From positions 62,001-126,000 of the forward strand of contig NZ_JAZGJP010000004.1 of assembly GCF_036408795.1 (NCBI RefSeq): a stretch of DNA of 64,000 bases. The letters run 5' to 3'. The notes beneath the pieces are model-generated. The model made no database searches. It saw nothing but the letters and a program-made list of their open reading frames with translations, and was not told where the DNA came from. How positions within the stretch are numbered: the first letter of the stretch is position 1; each line of letters starts with the position of its first letter. The translations under genes and the position numbers were made by a program. Source of the DNA: Olsenella_L kribbiana (GTDB taxonomy: Bacteria; Actinomycetota; Coriobacteriia; Coriobacteriales; Atopobiaceae). Shown piece by piece: positions 1 through 8,458 of the stretch.

Positions 1-879
1 CGACGTGTCTATGCCAAAGCGCTAGAAAATGGAATGTCCGAATCAGAGCTGCATGGCATGCATATCAAGTTGCGTCAAATACTGCAGGATGCTGTCGACA
101 ACGAACTCATAGACCGCAATCCTTGTTCTTCAATCAGGCTGCCAAGGCCTGTCTATCAGGAACGTAAGCCCCTGACTGCTGAAGAAGCATCACGTTTGCT
201 TGACTGCCTTCTGCAAGAGCATGAAGACGCAAGAGCCATTGGGACCGTAATATTGCTCGAATGCGGACTGCGCAAAGGTGAGATGCTGGGCCTCAAGTGG
301 ATTGATTATGATCGTGAAAAGCGCACTCTCAGCATTGCTCGTCAGTACTCAAATGACCACATGCTCAGGCCACCGAAATCGAAGACGAGCCAGCGCACCA
401 TTGCGATAAGCACAAGACTCATGGTTGTTCTCGATATATGGAAGAGGGCGCAGCAGCAGCTGCTGCAGGAGTTCGGCCTAAAACAAACAGAAGATACTCC
501 CATTGTTCATTCGCTGAACATCCGGACGGCCGATTCGAAAAAGCACGTCGAAGCTACGCATATGGATGGCCACAACTTCGATCGATGGTTCCGGGATTTC
601 TGTGTTGACAATGGGTTCGGGACATACCAGAACGTGAAGAAGCGCTTTGTCCGGAACGGCAAGCTTCATATCAGGGGCGATCACTATCTCGGATTAGTAC
701 CCCATGCGCTGCGCCATACACAGGCAACGCTCCTGATTGGTGAGGGAATGGACGTCAAGACCGTTCAGGCACGTCTTGGCCACGCATCGCCCAACATAAC
801 TCTGGGCATTTACAGCCATGCCATCGAGACAAACGACAAAAAGGCCGCGAAAATGCTAGACAGCATCATCTCCTCATGA
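1..879 (+). CDS. tyrosine recombinase (integrase), 5' end outside the window
   Basis: Site-specific tyrosine recombinase that would integrate and excise the element filling the left 17 kb. The reading frame is open to base 1 without a start, so the N-terminal arm-binding part lies outside. The visible part has the catalytic Arg in GLRKGEM, the HxxR box HALRHT (near 703-720), the LGHASP box and the nucleophilic Tyr in IYSHAI. All of these are the expected Int-family residues, so the enzyme looks intact. It faces into the island, and its attachment site is not visible here. Confidence 0.93.
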   Translation, partial: RRVYAKALENGMSESELHGMHIKLRQILQDAVDNELIDRNPCSSIRLPRPVYQERKPLTAEEASRLLDCLLQEHEDARAIGTVILLECGLRKGEMLGLKWIDYDREKRTLSIARQYSNDHMLRPPKSKTSQRTIAISTRLMVVLDIWKRAQQQLLQEFGLKQTEDTPIVHSLNIRTADSKKHVEATHMDGHNFDRWFRDFCVDNGFGTYQNVKKRFVRNGKLHIRGDHYLGLVPHALRHTQATLLIGEGMDVKTVQARLGHASPNITLGIYSHAIETNDKKAAKMLDSIISS

Positions 880-916
880 CAGTCCGCCAGCAATCTCTTG
901 CATTGAAATAGAGCGA

Positions 917-952
917 ATTTGTCTACTATCTATCGACAAATACGAGTACAAT
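917..952 (+). promoter_or_regulatory. -10-like box with overlapping inverted repeat upstream of the next gene
   Basis: A 7-bp inverted repeat, ATTTGTC (917-923) and GACAAAT (935-941), sits just before a TACAAT -10-like hexamer (947-952). A strong AAGGAGG ribosome site follows at 959-965. The repeat is placed where a repressor could block polymerase. No good -35 hexamer is visible at the usual spacing, so the promoter is inferred. Confidence 0.4.
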
Positions 953-973
953 AGTTTTAAGGAGGTGATTAGA

Positions 974-1654
974 ATGCGAACGTCCTGGAAAAAGACTGCG
1001 CTTGTTCTGGACGAAAACTCGATGACAACTTTCAAGGGGCTTGGCGGAGACCTTTCCGATATGAGCGGACAATCCATCTCTTATTCAGTGCTTAGCTGCA
1101 TGGTCAGCAATGTAGCCAGGTCTCGGAAAGGCCAGCAGGTCGTTAGGTCGACCTATCTCGACGAACGGCCAACATGCCTGAAGGCCTATGCTGCATTTTT
1201 CACCGACCTGTGGTCAGACAGGAGAGATGGGATCAATGCTGACAAGATCGTATATAGCTTCCTGCAGTATTCGATCAGGTTTGAATTGCAGATAGATCTT
1301 AAGGATATCCTTGCATTCCACCTGCGCGAGCAATGGGGGTCCATTGCAAGAGCGTTCAAGCGTCCGGCGGCAGAAGATGCTGAAGCAGCAGAGGCGATGG
1401 AAGAGGCTGCTCTTCTTGGAAAATATCTAAATCCCGGCGAAGGCAACGCCGCCAAATGCGACGCCAGCAAATTCATAGCTTTCATCTCGGAACATTGGAA
1501 GCTGCTGAGCGATTGCGGACCTACCTATGCCGCCCTTGTGGACATGGCACAGATGAGCCATGCGTCCAGCAAGTCCACAGAAGAAGATGCGTCTATGCGG
1601 ATTTCCCTGCTCATGCAAATCGACCGATGTTACCTGAACTACTACAGAGAGTGA
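974..1654 (+). CDS. hypothetical protein of the mobile element
   Basis: Unrecognised 226-residue soluble protein between the integrase and the replication-like genes. ATG at 974 is preferred over the in-frame GTG at 965, because that GTG lies inside the AAGGAGGTGA ribosome-binding site. The C-terminal half is Ala/Glu-rich and probably helical. No signal peptide, membrane segment or catalytic motif is seen. Its position suggests an accessory role in control or maintenance of the element, but nothing in the sequence proves this. Confidence 0.6.
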   Translation: MRTSWKKTALVLDENSMTTFKGLGGDLSDMSGQSISYSVLSCMVSNVARSRKGQQVVRSTYLDERPTCLKAYAAFFTDLWSDRRDGINADKIVYSFLQYSIRFELQIDLKDILAFHLREQWGSIARAFKRPAAEDAEAAEAMEEAALLGKYLNPGEGNAAKCDASKFIAFISEHWKLLSDCGPTYAALVDMAQMSHASSKSTEEDASMRISLLMQIDRCYLNYYRE

Positions 1655-1805
1655 TGCGCAGCATCATGAAGCAGCAAAGACATTGTGAAAAAAAAACTGT
1701 GAAAGGAGATGCCCACCACAAATTTAGCAATGCAAACCAGCCCGCTCCCCCCTTCCATCCTGCCAGATTGTAGAGGAGGAGCAGACCAGTCGTAAGAAGA
1801 ATTAT

Positions 1806-2090
1806 ATGACACATTGTGATTTTATCCACGCGGAACATATCCCCGTGGATCTCGATGCCTGCTCTCTTGGCATCGAGTACAGCTCTCGTCCGAACGAGAG
1901 CATGGACGCCGAAGCTCTCCTCGACGTCAGCGACATACAGGAGCTCACCGGATTGTGCAAGCCCGTTGCGAGAAGGCTGATGAGGGAATCCGGGCACTGC
2001 TTCACCCTCCACCGCCATCTCTATGTCCTCAAATCGAGCTTCTTCGACTACCTCCGCTTGCTGGAGGTGAGCGATTCATGCAGCCGCTAG
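1806..2090 (+). CDS. small helix-turn-helix protein of the mobile element
   Basis: A 94-residue protein whose C-terminal half (from about residue 40, DVSDIQELTGLCKPVARRLM) has the layout of an excisionase or MerR-type helix-turn-helix, ending in an aromatic-rich wing. The N-terminal 40 residues are unrecognised. It overlaps the next gene by 13 bp, so the two are probably translationally coupled and act together. It may be a DNA-binding replication initiator or regulator. The ribosome site before ATG 1806 is weak (AGAAGAA). Confidence 0.6.
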   Translation: MTHCDFIHAEHIPVDLDACSLGIEYSSRPNESMDAEALLDVSDIQELTGLCKPVARRLMRESGHCFTLHRHLYVLKSSFFDYLRLLEVSDSCSR

Positions 2091-2968
2091 GCACAAGACG
2101 TCATGAAGACCCCATATCAGAAGACCTGCTCCTCGACAGCGACATCGAGGGCATGAGGCTTCCAAGCCCACGCATAACGACCGGCTTCGAGCCGCTGGAC
2201 CAGCTGGTCAACGTCGCGCATTGCGGGCTCATGTACACGATAGGCGCTCAGCCCGGCATGGGGAAGACGACGCTGGCAGTCGAGATTGCAGACAACGTCG
2301 CCGCCCAGGGACACCCAGTCCTCTTCATCACGCAGGAACTGCCTCGGCCGAGGCTGGTGGCCAAGAGCCTTGTGCGCCTGAGCGACGGCGTCCTGACCCT
2401 GGCGAACATATCCGATGCACTGCCGGTTGGCAGCGACCTTCATGCGGATCTCCTGAACGCGAAGGAACAGTACCGGAAGGCCATCGCTCCGAATATCTAT
2501 TTCGCGACAGTCGAGGATATCGCAGAGGTCGACCGGCTGGTCAGCGACATCCGCAGCTGCCATGGCGAAGCGCCAATCATCTTCATCGACTACCTGCAGA
2601 TTCTCGCTGCATGCAGCGACACGCCATACATGGACGAGCGGCTTGCCATCGCAGGATGCGTGAAGCATCTCCGCTCCACCTGCAATGCATACGAGACGAC
2701 CATCTTCGCGATCAGCTCAATAACACGCGGAGCATACGAAGGCAGGAGCTCGAAGAAGGCTGGCACGTCTCTAGACATATATGCCGGGACCTCAGCGGTT
2801 GAATACAGCTTCGACGGCGCCCTCTGTCTCACCGCCGACAGCGAAAGGATAGCCCCCGCAGGCATGTGTGCCGTGAGCATCTCCGCCCTCAAGAACCGCT
2901 ACGGAGAGCTCGGATCCGTCAGCCTGGATTTCGATGGGGCACACGCTGCCTTTCATCTCGCCGAATAG
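2078..2968 (+). CDS. DnaB/RecA-type replicative helicase-like ATPase
   Basis: ATPase of 296 residues resembling the C-terminal motor of DnaB/RepA-type helicases. The Walker A motif is GAQPGMGKTT, a Walker B-like hydrophobic strand ends in IIFIDYLQ, and a DnaB-like ITRGAYEGR segment follows. There is no DnaB N-terminal primase-binding domain, so it is shorter than a full replicative helicase. ATG 2078 is chosen because CTGGAGGTGA lies just upstream; the open frame also extends back across the preceding gene. With the flanking small DNA-binding proteins it probably forms the autonomous-replication or unwinding module of the element. Confidence 0.75.
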   Translation: MQPLGTRRHEDPISEDLLLDSDIEGMRLPSPRITTGFEPLDQLVNVAHCGLMYTIGAQPGMGKTTLAVEIADNVAAQGHPVLFITQELPRPRLVAKSLVRLSDGVLTLANISDALPVGSDLHADLLNAKEQYRKAIAPNIYFATVEDIAEVDRLVSDIRSCHGEAPIIFIDYLQILAACSDTPYMDERLAIAGCVKHLRSTCNAYETTIFAISSITRGAYEGRSSKKAGTSLDIYAGTSAVEYSFDGALCLTADSERIAPAGMCAVSISALKNRYGELGSVSLDFDGAHAAFHLAE

Positions 2969-2974
2969 CCCATC

Positions 2975-3002
2975 GTGCGGCATGGCCTCCGCCATGCCGC
3001 AC
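2975..3002 (+). terminator. perfect 12-bp hairpin after the helicase gene
   Basis: GTGCGGCATGGC (2975-2986) and GCCATGCCGCAC (2991-3002) pair perfectly around a CTCC loop, seven bases after the helicase stop codon. There is no T-run, so it may be a processing or attenuation hairpin instead of an intrinsic terminator. Confidence 0.55.
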
Positions 3003-3117
3003 ACTCGGCGCATCACGTAAAAATTTTCCTGCACAATGCCCGATCCACCATATCCAGCGCCTGTCAGGAGATGGACAGGGCATTTCAGTCCAGCTATCCA
3101 GTACAGAGGAGAAAGGC

Positions 3118-3333
3118 ATGGATTCAAGAGAGCTCAGACATTGGTTCAAGCCGCTTTATCGAGTCAGCGAGGTCGCAGAGCTTCTTGGTGTTTCCAGAGC
3201 CGAGGCATACCGCCTTGCAAAGACCGTCGATGCAATCAAGCTCGGCTCGTCGATACGAATCCCGTACACGGAAGTAATCAAGCTAATCGAGAAGAGGGGG
3301 CGGAAAAGCAATGGAAAGAAGGCTGCTCGCTGA
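3118..3333 (+). CDS. excisionase-like helix-turn-helix protein
   Basis: A 71-residue basic protein with the Xis/MerR-like DNA-binding fold: LYRVSEVAELLGVSRAEAY followed by a short wing (KLGSSIRIPYTEVIKLIEK) and a basic tail. This is the standard arrangement of DNA-binding excisionases and of initiators in integrative elements. ATG 3118 follows a good AGAGGAGAAAGG ribosome site. The gene overlaps the next one by 23 bp. Whether it directs excision with the integrase or regulates replication cannot be decided from sequence. Confidence 0.75.
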   Translation: MDSRELRHWFKPLYRVSEVAELLGVSRAEAYRLAKTVDAIKLGSSIRIPYTEVIKLIEKRGRKSNGKKAAR

Positions 3334-3973
3334 AGCCATCCCGAACCTGGAAAGCTCATTGGAGGCATCGGGACCTTGGAAGCCGAAGCCGCTCAGCGAG
3401 ATATACAAGAACAATTGCATGACACCGGAAGAGATTGCAAGCCTCTGGAGCCCGGCACAGACCTGCAGAGTAGAGGGGGCAACACCCTTCATCGAGAAGC
3501 TGGCCGAGGACGACAAGTCTCCCCTGCCGGATTCAGCAGAAGCGTGGCTCAAGACAGCGGGGAGGCGGCACTGGCTCGTTCTTCGGTGTAGCAACCATGA
3601 AGAGGCCGATGCTCTCTGTCTACGAGTCCTCAGGCGTACGCATAGCTGCAAGGCTGTGCTCTGCCGTCCTGAGGAGCTGCTAAAGGACTGCAATGAAGCT
3701 CCCAAGTATGGGCCAGGCAACAAGGCAAGCATCGTGAGGCACCTGAGCAGGCAGCAGATGCTTGGCATCTCCTGCATCGGGCCTGAAATGCCCGCGAGTG
3801 CCGCGGGCTTTGTAGCAGACCTTCTGGAAGAGCGCCTGCAGCAGATGCTAACGACCGTCATCGCTGAAGATGCTTTGAGCACAGCATGGCGGCGGTGCCT
3901 CGTGGAACGCGGTGCCACACGCCGCGATGTCGAGCGCATCTTCCAGGCAATCTACAGAGGCATCTCGCTGTAG
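3311..3973 (+). CDS. hypothetical protein of the replication module
   Basis: A 220-residue protein that overlaps the excisionase-like gene. No confident family is recognised. The C-terminal half (ISCIG..., then ...VADLLEERLQQM and a final Arg-rich helix) loosely recalls the end of DnaC-type helicase loaders, but no Walker A motif is present. If related, it has lost nucleotide binding. Its place directly after a DnaB-like ATPase and a DNA-binding protein makes a helper role in helicase loading a reasonable guess, no more. Confidence 0.6.
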   Translation: MERRLLAEAIPNLESSLEASGPWKPKPLSEIYKNNCMTPEEIASLWSPAQTCRVEGATPFIEKLAEDDKSPLPDSAEAWLKTAGRRHWLVLRCSNHEEADALCLRVLRRTHSCKAVLCRPEELLKDCNEAPKYGPGNKASIVRHLSRQQMLGISCIGPEMPASAAGFVADLLEERLQQMLTTVIAEDALSTAWRRCLVERGATRRDVERIFQAIYRGISL

Positions 3974-3982
3974 GCAAACAAA

Positions 3983-4012
3983 GATCATCGTCCCAAAAAC
4001 GGGACGATGATC
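3983..4012. repeat. perfect 12-bp hairpin in the gap before the 4034 gene
   Basis: GATCATCGTCCC (3983-3994) and GGGACGATGATC (4001-4012) form a perfect 12-bp stem with loop AAAAAC. It lies 9 bp after the previous stop codon and covers a possible ATG at 4007. This favours the downstream start at 4034 for the next gene. It could end or attenuate transcription, or be a protein-binding palindrome. Confidence 0.7.
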
Positions 4013-4033
4013 CCGACGGAAATGAGGAATCCC

Positions 4034-4522
4034 ATGATCAGCGAAGACGAGTACGAGGAACTGCTTTTCAGCACACTACAGACTGGAACAGCATACATGC
4101 TCGACAACGGCGATGAGACAAATATCACAAGCATCATGCTCAAGAATGACAATCTGCCTGTCTGGGCTGGGTATGGAATCGTCACCATGAAGGCTACCGG
4201 CTTTAACATGAAAGATATTCCGGAAGGAGCAACGGGAACCTATTACATCTCCAGCATGATGAGCGACGCCGGAAATGTCTCAGTCATCACCTGTGCCTTC
4301 GGCATCGAAAACGGACATCACTGCTCATGGGCAATTGCTCCTGGGATGGAGAGGCCACAGCTCCTGGAAGACGGAAAAGGACTCGAAAGCACTCTTCTCG
4401 ATATGCCTGAGCGAGTTCCAACGGAAATGACACTAGCAGCATATGTATCCATAGCAGCAATGACGGAAGTCTTGAAATCAGGCTTCCAGTCCTTTGCTGA
4501 AGCGGGCAACAGCAACAGATAA
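4034..4522 (+). CDS. hypothetical acidic protein of the mobile element
   Basis: Unrecognised soluble protein of about 162 residues. The frame opens at ATG 4007, but that codon is buried in the hairpin at 3983-4012. ATG 4034 has GAGGAA just upstream and is the better start. The protein is acidic with an alternating beta-rich pattern and shows no signal peptide or catalytic motif. It lies between the replication-like and mobilisation modules, where elements often carry cargo or anti-defence genes, but no such function is shown. Confidence 0.55.
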   Translation: MISEDEYEELLFSTLQTGTAYMLDNGDETNITSIMLKNDNLPVWAGYGIVTMKATGFNMKDIPEGATGTYYISSMMSDAGNVSVITCAFGIENGHHCSWAIAPGMERPQLLEDGKGLESTLLDMPERVPTEMTLAAYVSIAAMTEVLKSGFQSFAEAGNSNR

Positions 4523-4652
4523 GAGATGCATGGAAGCATGGCCAAGCGCGAGGCCTTCCATGCCATACGAAATATGGAGATGGTTCTTCATAAGCAAGAC
4601 CGGTACGGCACAGGCAGTCAAAATTTGTGAGGCAGAAAGAAGGCGGTAATTC

Positions 4653-5141
4653 GTGAGACTCACTTACCTGATTGACGCAGGACCAAAGATGACCATATGG
4701 CAAGATCGCATACTGCGCGGATGCTGCGATGCATGCATCTACAGTGACGAACGATGCAGGGGCTTCGCATTCCGATTCCCGAAACCAAAGATCATGGATA
4801 GGTGGCTCAATTTTCGAAATGTGAGGGACAACATCGACTGCGGGTTCGCAGAAGGTAGAACAGAAGAACTCGGAGAGTTCGAAATCATCGTATTTCTTGG
4901 CGGCAGCAGTAGCGTGAAGAAAGGTGGACCCAGTACATATGCAGTACTAATCGAAATCGGAGGCGAAATAGACGGCTCCAAAATCGGAATCCTTGACGAG
5001 GGCATTGCCGATGAGGTGAATGACAGACGCAGGAACTGGATGTTCTTCTGCTATGACAAGGCACTGGAATACTGCGACGCCATCGTCGATGGAACCGCAT
5101 CAATCGATGATGTACTCTTCATCGACACAAGCATCATCTAG
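4653..5141 (+). CDS. hypothetical protein with Cys-rich N-terminus
   Basis: Unrecognised 162-residue protein starting at GTG 4653, with an AAGAAGGCGG ribosome site upstream. Four cysteines cluster near residues 24-35 (CCDACIYSDERC) and could bind metal. The rest is acidic and beta-rich. It ends just before a strong hairpin terminator, so it forms the last gene of the rightward unit. No function is assigned. Confidence 0.55.
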   Translation: MRLTYLIDAGPKMTIWQDRILRGCCDACIYSDERCRGFAFRFPKPKIMDRWLNFRNVRDNIDCGFAEGRTEELGEFEIIVFLGGSSSVKKGGPSTYAVLIEIGGEIDGSKIGILDEGIADEVNDRRRNWMFFCYDKALEYCDAIVDGTASIDDVLFIDTSII

Positions 5142-5175
5142 CTGCAATTCTTCGCTGAAGGCGGTACCGACAATC

Positions 5176-5216
5176 GCGGCGGGCCACGGAATATGAAATC
5201 CGTGGCCCGCCGCTTT
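5176..5216. terminator. strong bidirectional terminator between convergent units
   Basis: GCGGCGGGCCACGGA (5176-5190) pairs perfectly with TCCGTGGCCCGCCGC (5199-5213) around an 8-base loop. TTT follows on the plus strand. It separates the rightward hypothetical genes from the leftward mobilisation genes and could serve both. Confidence 0.85.
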
Positions 5217-5237
5217 GCATGCGTCGTATGATGCACC

Positions 5238-6176
5238 CTATCTCCTCGCACCTGTTCCGTCGTCGAGAACCCTGTCCAGGAGCCTCCCTGCATGCCCGAG
5301 AGCCCTTGTCATGCCGACCGCATCCTCGATGCCGCCTCGGGAGAGCGAAAGCCTCCTTCCTCCCGGAATGCCGACGTCTCCCAGCGTCCTGGCATTTACC
5401 CTGCGAATTCCGCCTGGCACAGAATCATCCCGATACCTGAACTGCAGATCGTCGCGCCTTGCGCTCCACGTCATGACGATCCCGTCCTTCTCCAGGAGCT
5501 CCGCAAGCCGGCGCATCCTGTTGAAGGACCCCGGCATGCACGAGACCTCATGCGCCCGCTTCGCGATCCTCCTTCTCAGATGCTCCAGGGAGCTCCGGTT
5601 GCCATGGCGCCTCTCGGCACGGGAGGGCTGGCGTGCATGCGTCCGGCTGTTCCTGCCACGCTCAAGCTGGCGGAGTCCATGCTCTCGGTCGAGCTCGCGG
5701 ACCGCCGCCACTCGTGCATCCCTCGCCTGGCGCCAGTTGCCTTCGTCAAATCTTCGGCCGGACCTGAGGTCGGTGACATTTACGAACATATGGACTGCGT
5801 AGCGCTCCGTGCCGTCACGCCTGCAGCCTTCCTTGTGGAGCACGTAGACCGCCTCATGCGCCGGATAGCGGCGCTCAAGGTATTCGCGTGCGTATGCAAG
5901 GCAGCCTTCAGGCGTGAGCTTCCCGCCGTTGATATCGCACTCGTCGGGAAGGAAGCCGAGGATCTGGTGGTATCCAAGCACGGGCTCTGTGCCACGCGAT
6001 GCCCTGTCATGTCCATATGCTGCCCGCGTGGCCGACATCTCTTCCGCCCAGCCCTCCTCGTCAGAGACATTCATCGTGCCGTGTCCGAGGGCCTTCTCCC
6101 TGTCGAACGAGAAGTACCTGCCAAGGGAGCGCATGTGTCTGGTGCCCCTGATCGTCACCTGCTTGATCGCGGTCAT
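5238..6176 (-). CDS. relaxase/mobilisation nuclease (MobA-like)
   Basis: A 312-residue relaxase-family protein that would nick the transfer origin. The domain layout of the PF03432 relaxase family is visible: an N-terminal YHQILGF strand, the PAHEAVYVLHKEG strand, and the metal-site region ending VHMFVNVTDLRSGRRF. The first His of the usual HxH pair is replaced (AVH), which may weaken activity. ATG 6176 is chosen because GAGGGGAGGGG lies just upstream; the open frame continues back into the coupling-protein gene. It follows the traG-like gene by 11 bp, so the two are co-transcribed. Confidence 0.75.
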   Translation of the reverse strand: MTAIKQVTIRGTRHMRSLGRYFSFDREKALGHGTMNVSDEEGWAEEMSATRAAYGHDRASRGTEPVLGYHQILGFLPDECDINGGKLTPEGCLAYAREYLERRYPAHEAVYVLHKEGCRRDGTERYAVHMFVNVTDLRSGRRFDEGNWRQARDARVAAVRELDREHGLRQLERGRNSRTHARQPSRAERRHGNRSSLEHLRRRIAKRAHEVSCMPGSFNRMRRLAELLEKDGIVMTWSARRDDLQFRYRDDSVPGGIRRVNARTLGDVGIPGGRRLSLSRGGIEDAVGMTRALGHAGRLLDRVLDDGTGARR

Positions 6177-6187
6177 GGCCCCTCCCC

Positions 6188-8077
6188 TCAGTCGTAGGCC
6201 GCCCATTCGTCCTCGTCGGCAGTTTCCTCTGCTTCGGCCTTCATTGCCGGAAGATCCTTCCAGTCCGGGGCCCATCCGGAGGGCGCAGGCGCTGGCAGGC
6301 GGGCAGAGAGCTCTTTCTGTGCATGCATCCTGAATGCAGCCTCCTCATCCCTCGTGCCGAAGCCATAACGGGCGCATGATGGCGTCTGTGTGATGTCTGC
6401 CGTCGGGGCGCAGATGACGCCCGCATGGCTCGCAGGCGCGCCCTCCTCTGCCATCTTCACGACGATGGATCCATCCCTCGATGCGAGGCGCGTCTGCCAC
6501 TCCCAGGTATGGATGAGATCGTCTGCGATCTCGCCCGCGCCTGCCGTGGTGGATTGCCCGGAGGCAGATCTGGAGCTGCCCTTCGACCTGGGATGCCTCG
6601 TCGTCTTTCCGCAGAGCGCCGTGAACAAGGCGCAGTCCTCCTGGCTTCCGAGCCTGAGGGCCACCTTGACGGCACAGTTCGCGAGTATCTTCTGCTTGCC
6701 ATCGCGTCCGTACTTGTCGAGCTGCCCCGTATCCTGGACGAAGCCATGCCATCTTATGCCGAGGCTGCGTCCCAGGGAGCAGAGTGCAGGAAGGCAGGCC
6801 ACGCGGGGAAGGTTGCCCCACTCGTCGCCCACGATCGTCACAGAACGGGGAAGCCTTCCGCCATTGCCGTCTGCGGCCAGGAAAGCCGCCTGCCAGATCT
6901 GGGCAAAGAGCATGGCGAAGACGCCGTTGTAGGGGCTGCCTTCATCCTGGATCCGGAGGAAGAGAGCACATTTGCTCCTTCCCTCAACGATCTCCGCAGG
7001 ATCGATGCCGCTGCCAGACATGACGCGCCGCACGGCATCGGATCCATACGGGCGGAGGGCCACCTTGAGCGTCGACATGATGGATGCAAGCTCGTTGCCT
7101 TCTGCGGAGAGTATCTGCGACCCGAGGGCACGGACCGGGCTGCCATCCGGAAGCGACGCAATGAGCGCCTTGAGGCCTTGGGCGCCTCTCTCAGAGCCCT
7201 CGTCCACGATGCGGCAGACGGAAGGCATGGTGCGCATGGCATCGGGGCACTCAGGAGCAGATGCCACATAGGCAATGGCAGCAGCGAGGATGCCTCGCGC
7301 GGACTTGACCCAATGGCTTGCTGAGCCCGGACGATCGTCTGGAACGATTGACGCTGCGATATCCTCTGCAGCCTGCTGCATGCCAGAAAGATCCCCTGCA
7401 GACGCACGGGTAACGCAGAGCTTCAAAGGATCATAGGTATCGGAGAACGCAGGATGCATGAGGTCGAGCAGGAGCGTCTGATATCCCTGCTGCCGGAGCC
7501 CCTCTCCCATGAGCTCGAAGAGCTCGCCCTTGGGATCGCTTATGACAAGCGTCTCGCCTGCTGCGGCGCATAGGTCTACCGTCTCGGCAACAAGGCGGCG
7601 CGTCTTGCCAGCGCCGCTCGTCGCAACCGTGATGCTGTGGGGCGATCTCGCCTCGAAGAGATACTTTCCTCGCGAGAACCCATATACGAGCCCCGTGCCC
7701 TTGGGAACAGATCTCCCATTCCACGTATCCGATGCACGGACTGCTTCGCTCCCCTGCTTGATGCGTGCATCCCCCAGGCCGGCCGAGGCAGCTTCCGCAT
7801 TTCCGTGCGAGACGGCATGCACGGCTGCTGCAGAGAGCGGGATGCCGAGAATGCAGCCAATGGGCTCCTGCATGAACATCCCCGAGAGCCACCAGGAGGA
7901 TGCACCCGAAAGAGCCTCGACTGCATTCTTGGGGATATATCCATGTCCAAGAGCGCCAGCAGCCAGAGGGCAGGCTGCCGCAGCGAGAGCCGCGGCAGCG
8001 AAGATCCTGGCGCCTATATGTCCCTGGCGCTCAGGCAAGCGCATCCTCCAAGCAATCGGCAAGAAGGCGCTCCGCAT
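6188..8077 (-). CDS. TraG/VirD4-family coupling protein
   Basis: Type IV coupling ATPase that would dock the relaxase-DNA complex to a secretion channel. Two N-terminal membrane segments are visible (AAAALAAAACPLAAG, and the stretch around GCILGIPLSAAAV). The motor follows, with Walker A ATSGAGKTR, Walker B-like VISDPKGEL, and the GDEWGNLPRVACL region typical of the family. The start is uncertain: ATG codons at 8104, 8077 and 8044 all overlap the upstream gene, and none has an ideal ribosome site. No VirB4 or other mating-pore genes are present, so transfer would need a helper system. Confidence 0.88.
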   Translation of the reverse strand: MRSAFLPIAWRMRLPERQGHIGARIFAAAALAAAACPLAAGALGHGYIPKNAVEALSGASSWWLSGMFMQEPIGCILGIPLSAAAVHAVSHGNAEAASAGLGDARIKQGSEAVRASDTWNGRSVPKGTGLVYGFSRGKYLFEARSPHSITVATSGAGKTRRLVAETVDLCAAAGETLVISDPKGELFELMGEGLRQQGYQTLLLDLMHPAFSDTYDPLKLCVTRASAGDLSGMQQAAEDIAASIVPDDRPGSASHWVKSARGILAAAIAYVASAPECPDAMRTMPSVCRIVDEGSERGAQGLKALIASLPDGSPVRALGSQILSAEGNELASIMSTLKVALRPYGSDAVRRVMSGSGIDPAEIVEGRSKCALFLRIQDEGSPYNGVFAMLFAQIWQAAFLAADGNGGRLPRSVTIVGDEWGNLPRVACLPALCSLGRSLGIRWHGFVQDTGQLDKYGRDGKQKILANCAVKVALRLGSQEDCALFTALCGKTTRHPRSKGSSRSASGQSTTAGAGEIADDLIHTWEWQTRLASRDGSIVVKMAEEGAPASHAGVICAPTADITQTPSCARYGFGTRDEEAAFRMHAQKELSARLPAPAPSGWAPDWKDLPAMKAEAEETADEDEWAAYD

Positions 8078-8438
8078 CCATGCTCTTGGAATAGATGTCT
8101 GCATCGTCGCAGACTGCCTGGCAAACGTTCACCAACCGAACAGGATGCCCCTTCTGCACCTCATCCGCCAGAAGGCCGACTACGGTGAGCTTGCACGCAT
8201 CCTCAAGCTCGTCACGGGAGATGCCAGTACGGGCTGCCATGGCATCGAGGCGCTTCTTAGCCAGCTTCGAAATCCCTTCTGCCACGGCTTTCGCCCCGCA
8301 TGCAGCATCGGGAACCGAAAGCGAGAGCTTCCTTGCCTGCAAATAGAGATACACGCGTGTACTTGCAGATCGCCTGCCGCCCGCCCTGAGCTGATCGATC
8401 AGCTTAGCGGCTTCCTTGCGGACCTCTTCCTTCTCCAT
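8031..8438 (-). CDS. hypothetical mobilisation-operon protein
   Basis: A 135-residue, helical, charged protein between mobC and the coupling-protein gene, overlapping the latter. ATG 8438 has AAGGAAAAC upstream. The N-terminus is basic and helical (KEEVRKEAAKLIDQL) and the rest is rich in Ala, Leu and acidic residues. No family is recognised. By position it is likely a relaxosome or coupling accessory factor. Confidence 0.65.
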   Translation of the reverse strand: MEKEEVRKEAAKLIDQLRAGGRRSASTRVYLYLQARKLSLSVPDAACGAKAVAEGISKLAKKRLDAMAARTGISRDELEDACKLTVVGLLADEVQKGHPVRLVNVCQAVCDDADIYSKSMDAERLLADCLEDALA

Positions 8439-8458
8439 GACGTTTTCCTTTCTGGATG

